A DNA stretch of 22,041 bases from a virus, in IMG/VR virus record IMGVR_UViG_3300024517_000121, positions 1 through 22,041 of that record; one strand, 5' to 3'. A model generated the notes under the pieces. The model saw nothing but the letters and a program-made list of their open reading frames with translations, made no database searches and was not told the DNA's origin. Positions 7,407 through 15,600 of this stretch are shown one piece after another (the stretch's first letter is position 1; every line of letters begins with the position of its first letter). Both the position numbers and the translations under genes were made by a program.

Positions 7407-8735
7407 TTAACTTAGTGCGATTACTAGGCCAAGCCCAACCCCAGCGGATGCTGTGGCCCAACTTAAAGCCCCGCTACCATTATTCTGCAAATGTGTGGAT
7501 GCCCCACCCTGTGCCGCAGGAAATGTAAGCGTATAAGTAGTAGTAGTCGCATTAGCCTCTAATGCTATATGTTGCCCACCACTACTATCTTGTAGACGTA
7601 AATCCCCTTGCGCCAGAATATCTACCTGAGTTCCAGTAAGCCCACCGGATGAAGTGATTGCACCAGAACCCACTGTCCCTAAACCAGAAACATTTCCAGA
7701 CGTATCAAATGTGTAGTTACCGTCTGTAAATACCCCATCAATGGTTAAGTTACGGATTGTGCCAATATCTTTGTTTGCGTCAAGAACAAGTACTTTACTT
7801 GCAGCAGCAGTTCCAGCAGTAATACCGTCTAATAGTTCTAACTCTGCCTCCGCAAGAACAGCACTGCCAGCAGTAAATCCTGTACCTGTTACTATTCCAG
7901 TTGAAGTAATTGCTCCAGAACCTATTGTTCCAGCAAAAGTTACGTTTGCGCCAGCAAATGTGGCAGCTGTAGTAGTTCCAGATTTAATGATTAGGTTTCC
8001 AAAAGTATTGGTGGCACTACCAAATGTAGTTCCGGCATCCTTAAAGAAAACATCGCCGCCGTCAGCATCTAATGTAATGTCTGTAGATGAATCTAGGGTT
8101 AATGCTCCAGTAGAATTAACTGAAATTGGAGTACCAGCTATAGTTGCTCCAGTAGTTCCATCATGAGTAATAGTAAAATCATTATCCGCACCCATATTAA
8201 AGACTGAAAAGTCTGATGTTAACGACACATCGTCCCCAACCTTTAAATCAGTGCCTATAAACCCCACCTTTGCAACACTTAAACCACCATCTGTCTGTAA
8301 AGATCCATCAGTTGCGCTAGTAGCATCAGTCGTATCATCCGTCTTGAGTATTCCAGAAAACACACCTGTACTTGCAGTCAAAGCAGCAGTAGCAAAGGTT
8401 CCGCCAGCAACAGTGAGAGTATTAGCAGAATGAGTTATAGTCATATCACCATTGTTAAAGTTTATAACAGATCCACTGGCTGCAAATAAATCTGACCACA
8501 TTAATGACGCAGTACCTAAAGCTGCTCCATCACTGGTTACAGGAGATAACACGTTTGCTGCTACATTAATTTCATTAACGCCAGCTACCCTAAGAATTAT
8601 CACGTCATCAGTAGTGGCGAAATCAATTAAATTGTCAGTATCCCTACCCATCTTTAATGCGACATTCGTTATACTAGTTATATTAGTTATTGGATCATCC
8701 GGTACGACGAAAAGGTTGGCTCCAATATACGGCAT
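7407..8735 (-). CDS. Tail-fibre-like repeat protein with MPYIG amino terminus
   Basis: This 442-residue protein begins MPYIGANLFVVPDDP, an amino terminus seen in many virion fibre proteins of marine phages and shared with the gene at 10781-12274. The body is made of short beta repeats rich in glycine, serine, threonine and alanine (GSGAITSTGIVTGTGF; ALTLDSSTDITLDADGGD; AELELLDGITAG), the signature of trimeric beta-helical fibre shafts. Near the end a YTLTFPAAQGGAS then LQNNGSGALSW motif marks a small terminal domain found in such fibres. There is no chaperone or peptidase domain. The ribosome site GGAG is seven bases before the ATG at 8735. It is likely a fibre of the tail or head that carries adhesins. 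Confidence 0.75.
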   Translation of the reverse strand: MPYIGANLFVVPDDPITNITSITNVALKMGRDTDNLIDFATTDDVIILRVAGVNEINVAANVLSPVTSDGAALGTASLMWSDLFAASGSVINFNNGDMTITHSANTLTVAGGTFATAALTASTGVFSGILKTDDTTDATSATDGSLQTDGGLSVAKVGFIGTDLKVGDDVSLTSDFSVFNMGADNDFTITHDGTTGATIAGTPISVNSTGALTLDSSTDITLDADGGDVFFKDAGTTFGSATNTFGNLIIKSGTTTAATFAGANVTFAGTIGSGAITSTGIVTGTGFTAGSAVLAEAELELLDGITAGTAAASKVLVLDANKDIGTIRNLTIDGVFTDGNYTFDTSGNVSGLGTVGSGAITSSGGLTGTQVDILAQGDLRLQDSSGGQHIALEANATTTTYTLTFPAAQGGASTHLQNNGSGALSWATASAGVGLGLVIALS

Positions 8736-8756
8736 ATCTATACTCCAGTTTTTTCT

Positions 8757-8785
8757 ACTGTATGAGTAGGTCTAAATTTTTCCAA
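8757..8785 (-). promoter_or_regulatory. Weak promoter-like pair before the 442-residue fibre gene
   Basis: In the 86-base gap upstream of the fibre gene the minus strand shows TTGGAA (8780-8785), 17 bases, then TACAGT (8757-8762), each matching four of six consensus positions. The spacing is ideal but the hexamers are weak, and in AT-rich DNA such pairs occur by chance. No terminator-like hairpin is seen in this gap. Confidence 0.2.
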
Positions 8786-8821
8786 TTTACTAGGTTGCAT
8801 TTATGGTCCTATCAACAGTGA

Positions 8822-9577
8822 CTATGTATGTTTAACTGGACAACCATGATTGTGTAGATACCCATCAGTGTGCTGCCCCTCTATGTGACTACGAGATATA
8901 GCGAAGTTCTTCTGATCTTCTTCAGTTGCTATACGTATCTCATGCTCCCACTCGTCTCTTTTGAATGGGATGATTTGTATTAAGGGAGTCCCACGTTTGA
9001 TTGTTCCTCTCCAATTTTTCCTAACAAAAAATGGAAAGTTCACTATGTTCTGATATGTGTCTGTGTTAACTATGCCTGATGAAAAGTGCAACGGTATATC
9101 AGAGTTAAGGACTGGGGTGAATAGGCTGGAATATCCCGGTGGGGTTCTAATCTGCCAAGGATTATATAGTATGAATGCGTTAGGTTTATCGGCATCTTCA
9201 GTACCCGGTAAGCCTATACCTGTTTCTTCATTTACAAATCCTGCCCAAGGTCTTACATCTGCTACTGGAGATTCAAGCATTGATCTCCACTGTAGTATAG
9301 GATTATCATTCTCATCGAGACCTACAATTAGATCACGCCACATAGGTATGCAGTACCCACTTCTTAGTGTATCTAGAAATGGAATACATTTCCTGATTGT
9401 AGGTGGGTTAGGTGATATGTCTGATACGTTGTTTGTACCTGTAAGGTCTGGATATCTATGACCATTCTTATCAAATGTTGTAGGCATCTGTCTCCACCAA
9501 TCGGGTATTGTCTTTGACATTGGATGAGGATGAGGATGCCCCATTGCGGTAGGAGAACCTATAAACTCTATTAACAT
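8822..9577 (-). CDS. DUF6065-like protein of unknown function
   Basis: Started at the ATG at 9577 (AGAGGAG five bases upstream), the protein has 251 residues; in-frame codons further upstream would overlap the preceding gene. It resembles the phage and bacterial family DUF6065 by these motifs: PDWWRQMP, then IRKCIPFLDTLRSGYCIPMW, then LYNPWQIRTPPGYSSLFTP, then TDTYQNIVNFPFF, then GTPLIQIIPFKRDEW. The late GTPLIQIIPF strand recalls beta folds such as dUTPase, but no catalytic set is evident. An early HPHPHP run and a closing H-x-HGCPVKH could bind metal. The family is found in marine phage genomes without known role. It has no repeat or adhesin features and may be an auxiliary gene carried within the fibre block. 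The family name is from memory and needs a profile search. Confidence 0.65.
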   Translation of the reverse strand: MLIEFIGSPTAMGHPHPHPMSKTIPDWWRQMPTTFDKNGHRYPDLTGTNNVSDISPNPPTIRKCIPFLDTLRSGYCIPMWRDLIVGLDENDNPILQWRSMLESPVADVRPWAGFVNEETGIGLPGTEDADKPNAFILYNPWQIRTPPGYSSLFTPVLNSDIPLHFSSGIVNTDTYQNIVNFPFFVRKNWRGTIKRGTPLIQIIPFKRDEWEHEIRIATEEDQKNFAISRSHIEGQHTDGYLHNHGCPVKHT

Positions 9578-9579
9578 TA

Positions 9580-9795
9580 CTACTCCTCTGCATCTAACAT
9601 AGCCTGATACCATGCCGTAACAACAAACTTATCAGTGCTAGGATTGTATGTGCCAGCCATCATGCAGACGCCTCTATCTTCAGTACACTCTTTTATTACA
9701 TGTCCTGTGGGTGGGGTATATGAGTCTCCCTCTTCGTAGTTAATCATATTAACAATAATGTTAGTTGAGTTTTCAACTAAAGCCCATATGCTCAT
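9580..9795 (-). CDS. Small 71-residue fibre-neighbour protein
   Basis: The protein starts MSIWALVENSTNIIVNMINY and continues with a YTPPTGH turn and a GTYNPSTDKFVV hairpin. Small proteins with this W-A-L-V-x-N start and a G-x-Y/W-x-P/N-x2-x-x-F hairpin are frequent next to fibre genes in marine phages; their role is not established, and assembly or capping of fibres is a guess. The start ATG at 9795 overlaps the stop of the zinc-ribbon gene (ATGA), so its translation is probably coupled. The final codons, GAG GAG TAG, provide the ribosome site of the following DUF6065-like gene. Confidence 0.7.
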   Translation of the reverse strand: MSIWALVENSTNIIVNMINYEEGDSYTPPTGHVIKECTEDRGVCMMAGTYNPSTDKFVVTAWYQAMLDAEE

Positions 9796-9935
9796 GGCGT
9801 ATCATCCTTTGTAAAGGTACTTCTTTGCCCACAAATAGGGCATAGTATCTCAATGGTATTAGTTCCATATAATTTTTGCCATACCGCAAATACTCTAGGA
9901 CAGCTTTCTGTTTTACAGGTAAATTTATCAGCCAT
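9792..9935 (-). CDS. 47-residue zinc-ribbon-like microprotein
   Basis: Reading the minus strand from the ATG at 9935 gives a 47-residue protein with the spacing C7-x4-C12-x19-C32-x2-C35: TCKTESC and then LCPICGQRSTF. This is a small zinc ribbon. Its start has AGGAG six bases upstream, and that site overlaps the stop codon (TAG) of the adhesin gene before it. Its stop overlaps the next start as ATGA. Good ribosome site, conserved-type cysteines and exact packing between two genes argue that it is real, despite its size. Zinc ribbons of this size bind nucleic acid or protein; which one applies cannot be seen. It is an odd gene to find within a fibre cassette. Confidence 0.75.
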   Translation of the reverse strand: MADKFTCKTESCPRVFAVWQKLYGTNTIEILCPICGQRSTFTKDDTP

Positions 9936-9944
9936 CACTATCTC

Positions 9945-10772
9945 CTATGCTGGATACCCTGTTATAGTTATTCTACCTGTAGCCCCTGCTCCACCGGGTT
10001 GGTAGTTTTGAGTCCAGTTACCATGTCCTCCTCCACCTCCACCGCCTCCGGGGGCTGTTCCTGCTGCACCACCCCAACCGGGATTGGTACACATATTATT
10101 GCCTTCGTAGTTTGGGCCATGAGCCTGTGATAGTATATTAGATGCGCCAGAACCCTGACCTCCAGCACCACCTATGTTTCCTGCCCCTCCAGCAAGTCCG
10201 TCATGGCTTGTATTAGTTTTGCCCCCGGCTCCTCCACCACAAGCACCAGCCTGTCCTGCTTGGTTAGGGTCACCGCCAACTCCTCCGGTAGTATTAGTAT
10301 TTCCACCTGACCCAGTGCCACCATTACCTTGGTTGTTGTTGCTTATACCATACCCACCATATCCACTACCATTATTAGCACCGTTAGCTGTTAAAGTGGC
10401 TAAACCTGTACCGGATACAGAGCTTGCAGCGTTTGCAGCTCCTACGGTTATAGTCATTGTCTCCCCAACAGTGTTACCAACAGATACAGTCCCAGTTTGT
10501 GTCGCTCCTCCACCCCCTCCACCGGGGCCGGGTGCAAGTTGAGGCCATGCACTAGCATTACCACCTGCGCCACCACCGCCAATTACGGTGTAATTAATAT
10601 TAGCTGCTCCTGCTGGTATAAGTAGGTTACTGCTACTATTGAAAGTCCAAGTAGTTTGTTCAAAAGTAACTAAATCTTGTCCATTAACACTTTGAATACT
10701 GGAAGCTGCTACCCTATTAATCTTATCAATAGAAGTTGCTCCTACACCATTTACATTTTCAATGTTTGGCAT
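9945..10772 (-). CDS. Glycine-rich adhesin-like protein with a distinct amino terminus
   Basis: The 275-residue protein begins MPNIENVNGVGATSIDKINR, a lead of the kind V-N-G-V-x2-x-S-I-x-K-I-N/L-x-V found in many phage virion proteins, and then SIQSVNGQD. Near residue 40 it enters the glycine-rich domain: TWTFNSSSNLLIPAGAANIN, then YTVIGGGGAGG. The remainder has glycine runs with intervening loops (SGYGGYGISNN; GACGGGAGGKT; GPNYEGNNMCTNPGWGG) and ends GGAGATGRITITGYPA. It shares the entry motif but not the inner landmarks of the three tandem proteins at 4051-7053, so it is a more distant relative. Two loop cysteines near residues 180 and 228 are notable. The start has AGGGGG four bases upstream, overlapping the previous stop. 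It is probably a receptor-binding protein. Confidence 0.8.
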   Translation of the reverse strand: MPNIENVNGVGATSIDKINRVAASSIQSVNGQDLVTFEQTTWTFNSSSNLLIPAGAANINYTVIGGGGAGGNASAWPQLAPGPGGGGGGATQTGTVSVGNTVGETMTITVGAANAASSVSGTGLATLTANGANNGSGYGGYGISNNNQGNGGTGSGGNTNTTGGVGGDPNQAGQAGACGGGAGGKTNTSHDGLAGGAGNIGGAGGQGSGASNILSQAHGPNYEGNNMCTNPGWGGAAGTAPGGGGGGGGHGNWTQNYQPGGAGATGRITITGYPA

Positions 10773-10780
10773 TATTCCCC

Positions 10781-12274
10781 CTATCCAGCACTTTCGATTG
10801 TTGTTAACTCTGGAGCAAAATATATAGAATCAGCAGTTAACGCAATTCCTACTACCTGTATGAAATCTCCATCATCACTAGGAGCAGTCTGAGTTAGAGC
10901 TCCAGCAGTTTCACCGACATATATTCTACCTCCAGGTGTCCAAGCCCAGGTATCATCCCTAACAATACCTTGAATTAAAATTCTTGTAGTCTCTCCAGCA
11001 CTCTTAGAGGCTGTATAATTAAGCCCCACTGCTGGCATAGTTCCCGTACCAGTAGCTAAGGCTTTACAGAATCTCCCTGTAGGAGTTTCACCGCTCTCAT
11101 GTAGAATATAAACCAATTCCATAAACCCAGCACCGCCAGTCCCTACTTCACCCTCTATGGTAATACCATTTACCTTATGATCATCATCAATCACAGTATC
11201 AAAACAAATAGTTTGGTGATTTCCACCCGATTTTTGCTCAAATTTCATATATCTACCAAAATCTGACGTATAAAACATGGTAAATATCTCTCTAGCGGCT
11301 ACAGACATATGGGTCTCACCAGTATCATATCTGCCAAATCCAGTAGTAGCATCACCATTAAAGCAAAATCCAGGATCACCAGCAGAATTGCTTGCTGAGT
11401 CATCTACCCTAATCTCATTAAGACCATATAAAATACCATACTGAGTGTCATATAAGGCATCACCATGAGTTTTAACAGCCTGATCGCCTGTTGCGGCATT
11501 AACAATGGCAAGATATGCAGCATTATCATTTGAACTGTCTACAGCAGTTGTAACTGTTGAAGCTACAGTCGCTGTGCCTGTTAAATTACCAATTACTGTT
11601 CCAGTATGTATTGTTACTCCATCATCCTGTATTGTAATAATGTCAGTACCGTCTACATCAAACACCATTTTACCGTGATGGCCTGTACCAGAGGCCGTGG
11701 CGGTAGAAAAATGAACTTCTTCAGCAGTTTTATTGCTTGCTCCGTTCAATACTTCTATTTTTAATGCCTCAGTAGCACTAGTTCCTATACTAAAAGAGGT
11801 ATCAGCATTATTAGCATCATGAAATAATGTAATATCAGAGAAAGTCATAGTCAAAGCATTAGCAACACTACCTACTGTAGTTAATCCAGCTAATGTAGTA
11901 ACGTCAGACTGAGAAGCGGCTAATGATACTACTCCTGCATTTGTCATTGTAGCTGCGCCTGATAAAGCGGCAACAGTAAAACCAGTACCATCCCCAATAA
12001 GTATTTGAGTAGTAGCAAGGGCTATTGCAGACAGAACGCCAGAGCTATTGGCGTCTCTTCCCAATATGGAATTAGCTGCAACATTTTGAATATGTGCAAA
12101 ATCAATAGACGCATCTACATATTGGTCAGAATCTACTGAATTAGCAGACATATGGGCTAAATCAACAGCACCATCAACAATCTCAGCACTATCTACAGCA
12201 TCATCAGCTAACTTAACATTAGTCACTGAATTAGTTGGAATGACTGAATTTACAACTTTACCGATATACGGCAT
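10781..12274 (-). CDS. Tail-fibre-like protein with MPYIG amino terminus and beta-rich terminal domain
   Basis: The 497-residue protein starts MPYIGKVVNSVIPTNSVTNV and then has a run of short repeats (VKLADDAVDSAEIVDGAVDL; SVDSDQYVDASIDFAHI), a common pattern in fibre proteins of marine phages. The middle (about 70-290) contains beta repeats such as ILIGDGTGFTV and TFSDITLFHDANNADTS. From about residue 295 a globular section begins (LYGLNEIRVDD; GFCFNGDATTGFGRY), and the last 60 residues (TPGGRIYVGETAGALTQTAP, then FIQVVGIALTADSIYFAPE) match a terminal beta domain found on many phage virion proteins. The start at 12274 has GAGG seven bases upstream. It is likely a fibre with its own receptor-binding or capping head. 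Confidence 0.75.
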   Translation of the reverse strand: MPYIGKVVNSVIPTNSVTNVKLADDAVDSAEIVDGAVDLAHMSANSVDSDQYVDASIDFAHIQNVAANSILGRDANSSGVLSAIALATTQILIGDGTGFTVAALSGAATMTNAGVVSLAASQSDVTTLAGLTTVGSVANALTMTFSDITLFHDANNADTSFSIGTSATEALKIEVLNGASNKTAEEVHFSTATASGTGHHGKMVFDVDGTDIITIQDDGVTIHTGTVIGNLTGTATVASTVTTAVDSSNDNAAYLAIVNAATGDQAVKTHGDALYDTQYGILYGLNEIRVDDSASNSAGDPGFCFNGDATTGFGRYDTGETHMSVAAREIFTMFYTSDFGRYMKFEQKSGGNHQTICFDTVIDDDHKVNGITIEGEVGTGGAGFMELVYILHESGETPTGRFCKALATGTGTMPAVGLNYTASKSAGETTRILIQGIVRDDTWAWTPGGRIYVGETAGALTQTAPSDDGDFIQVVGIALTADSIYFAPELTTIESAG

Positions 12275-12289
12275 ATTATTGCCTCACTC

Positions 12290-12652
12290 CTAAGTATTTT
12301 CTAAGATACACAAAAGAATATCTGCATTTGTATTACTGGCTAATACACGAATAGCATCTCCAGTATTCGTACTAGTATTTGCAAGTACAACTTTATTTCC
12401 ATTAATTATATCTAGAGAGCTTCCTGTTGGAATAGTTACTCCTTTAATTAGGTAAACATCTTCATTAGCTGCCGCTCCAACAGTTACACTAGTTTCCACA
12501 TCAATCAGCACATCTACAGTAATGTCAGCACTATGTTTATTACATATCAAACATCCTATAACTACTGTGTCACAATTAGAAGGAACCGTATATAAAGTAG
12601 TTAGAGATGTGGGAATATCGGCTAGACTTACTTTTTTAAATTCTGTTGCCAT
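12290..12652 (-). CDS. Small beta-rich virion protein following the giant fibre gene
   Basis: The protein has 120 residues with regular strands: FKKVSLADIPTSLTTLYTVP, VVIGCLICNKH, ITVDVLIDVET, DVYLIKGVTIPTGSSLDI, KVVLANTSTN, IRVLASNTNADILLCILE. This is the pattern of a small virion protein family common in cyanophages and other marine phages, which often sits beside fibre genes and is probably a jelly-roll or Ig-like decoration or fibre component. The start at 12652 has AAGGAG six bases upstream, directly after the stop of the giant fibre gene. The junction closely matches that before the 113-residue gene at 7053-7394, and both products share size and strand pattern. Confidence 0.75.
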   Translation of the reverse strand: MATEFKKVSLADIPTSLTTLYTVPSNCDTVVIGCLICNKHSADITVDVLIDVETSVTVGAAANEDVYLIKGVTIPTGSSLDIINGNKVVLANTSTNTGDAIRVLASNTNADILLCILENT

Positions 12653-12661
12653 AATTTCTCC

Positions 12662-15600
12662 TTATAAAGCTACAGACATTGCTATAGCAAAGCCTTCGTC
12701 AGCGGCCCCAATATATGTTTTTATTCTACTAGCCGCCATTTTTCTGTTTGTTCCACCAGCCCCATTATCAACAATAAATAAGTCTGCATCAACTAGAGCC
12801 TCTCCTATGTCAGTACCACCATCAATTTCTAAAGCGGCTAAATCAACCTTTCCTGCTGTACTAATAGTATTTAACTTACTATCTGCGATAGATCCAGCTA
12901 ACATAGAATTTTCTACTGAAGTTGCTTGAATTACTGCTGAGCCTGTCACATTACCAGAACCATTAAAGCTGGCAGAAGTCCAAACAACATCCCCCGTCAT
13001 TCCTATTGTTCTGCCACTAGCCAAAGCGGTAGCAGTGGTTGCATTTCCACTAACGGCTCCCGTGAATTGTGTAGAAGTTAAAATACCTGAGCTTGGATTA
13101 TATGTAAGTCCAGTATCAGTTTCTATACCTTGTGTACCTGTGGCACCATCTACAAAAGTGGGGTAAACCGTTTCATCGGTGCTATTATTTGCCACAGCTG
13201 TCACATTAGTAGCTTCTGTAGCTGTAGCCGCATTACCAGTAGCACTACCAGCACTACCTGACACGTTCCCTGTCACATTGCCCGTTAATGGCCCTGAGAA
13301 GCCCGTAGCGGTTAATACGCCTGTTCCAGCGTTATATGTTATACCCGCATCAGTTTTAGGGGCTAAATCGCCAGTAGCACTTTCAAATAAAGCGACATAA
13401 GAACTGATATCTGTTGTGTCTGCAACCGTTATAGTTGCAGGAACTATGTTTACACTACCATCAAAAGAAGTGCCTCCTATAGTTCTCGCATTTGCTAGGG
13501 TAGTGGCGGTAGCGGACAGTGCTACAGCTATATTAGCAGAGCCGTCAAAAGATGTGCCTCCGATAGTTCTAGCAGTAGCCAGTGTGGTGGCAGTAGCGGC
13601 TAAAGCAACCGCTATATTGGCAGTTCCGTCGAAGGATGTTCCTCCAATGGTTCTAGCATTAGCTAATGCTGTAGCCGTTGAAGCATTTCCTGTTAATGCT
13701 CCAGCAAAGGTAGTAGCTGTCACAGTTCCAGTGCTAGGATTATAATGGAAGTCTCCATCCGATTCTAATCCCACATTTCCTGTAGCTGAAGCATCTTCAA
13801 TAAAAGTAATAAGATTATTTTCATTGGTGCTTTCATTATCTGCTACGTTTACGTGTGTGGCATTGGTAGCAGTAGTAGCTGTGGTTGCATTACCACTTAC
13901 GGCTCCTGTAAACTGTGTAGCTGTTATTACTCCAGTACTAGGGTTATAAGTAAGTCCTGAGTCTGTCTCTGCTCCCTGTGCTCCTGAAACACCATCAATA
14001 AATACTGGATATACAGTTTCATTTGCTGTGTTATTAGCAGTAGCAGTAAACTCAGTTGCAAGTGCGGCAGTTCCTGATGTGTCTTGACTTCCTGCGGCAT
14101 TTACACCCGGAAGATTAATATTAGCAGACCCATCAAAGGATACTCCACCAATAGTTCTCGCACTAGCTAATGTAGTGGCTGTAGCGGCCAAAGCTACTGC
14201 TATATTTGCAGTCCCATCGAAGGATGTTCCTCCAATAGTCCTAGCTGTAGCTAATGCCGTGGCTGTAGAGGCATTTCCCTCTAAAGCGGCTACTATAGTA
14301 CCAGCAGTCCCTGAAAAGACTTCAGAGCTATTTGTAGCATCAGGAATAAAAGTAAACTTTCCGGTAGAATCATCAAATCCAAAGAAGCCTATCTTGGCTG
14401 CTGAACCATTATGCCATCTAAACTCTATTCCACGGTCTTTATTATCATCAGAACCGGGAGTCGAATCTCCACCTAAAGTAAAGATCGGATCATCTATAGT
14501 AACTGTAGTTGAATTAACTGTTGTAGTTGTCCCATTCACAGTTAGATTTCCAGCAGTTACGGTTCCAGTAGTTGTTATAGCCCCTGATCCAACATCTATA
14601 GAGGTAAATCCAGATGTTATAGAACCAGCATTTAATGCTCCTACAGATGTAATATTAGTTTGGGCCGCTGTTTGTAGTGTTCCTGATAATTGAGTCGCCG
14701 TTAATCGTCCTGTAGATGGGTTATAGTGGAAATCTCCATCCATTTCTAGACCATGAGTCCCAGTACCAGCACCAGCATTTTCCACAAATGGTATTAAATC
14801 GTTCTCGTTAGTACTTTCATTATCTGTAACAGTAACTTTTGTCGCACTTGTTGCAGTACCCTCCATTGTTCCATTGAAAGTAGTAGCAGTAAGGTTTCCA
14901 GTACTAGGATTATAAGATAATCCAGTATCAGTCTCTATACCCTGAGTACCTGTAGCTCCATCTACAAAGGTTAAATATACAGTCTCATTGGCTAAATTAT
15001 TTGCGGTTGCCGTAATACTCGTCGCAAGAGTGGCAGTTGCAGCATTTCCTGTAGTACTTCCAGAACTGCCAGAAGTGTCACCGGTTACATTTCCAGTTAG
15101 ATTACCTACAAAAGTAGTAGCAGTTACAGTTCCACTACTTGGGTTGTAATGGAGATTTCCATCCATCTCTAAACCATGATTACCAGTACCTGTACCTGCG
15201 TCAGCCACAAAAGCTATTAAATTATTTTCATTAGTACTTTCATTATCAGTTACTGTGACGCTCGTAGAAGTAGTAGCATTTCCAGATAAAGCACCAGTAA
15301 AGGTAGTAGAGGTAAGAACTCCAGTACTTGGGTTATAAGTTAATCCAGTATCGGACTCTAGCCCTTGACCACCTGTAGCACCGTCCACAAATATTGGGTA
15401 AACGGTTTCATCTGTACTGTTATTAGCACTAATGGTAATTGTACTAGCAGTTGGAATAGCCGCCCATGAAATATCTGTCCCATCTGATGTTAATACTGTA
15501 TCAGCACCACCTTGTCCTAATACAGCAGTAGCTCCGATGGAGTTACCATAAATAATCGAACCCCTATCTAACGCATCTAATAAATCTATTTCTGCCGCAG

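Noticed and set aside
9577-9613. Upstream start at 9613 for the DUF6065-like protein
   Set aside because: It would run through the end of the preceding gene, whereas the ATG at 9577 has AGAGGAG at ideal distance.
4051-10772. Diversity-generating retroelement acting on the adhesins
   Set aside because: No reverse transcriptase, template repeat or adenine-biased variable repeat can be seen in the window. It could lie elsewhere in the genome, but nothing here supports it.
13179-14693. Alanine- and valine-rich plus-strand frames opposite the giant fibre gene
   Set aside because: They are mirror images of the repeat codons; the repeats themselves explain their length and regularity.
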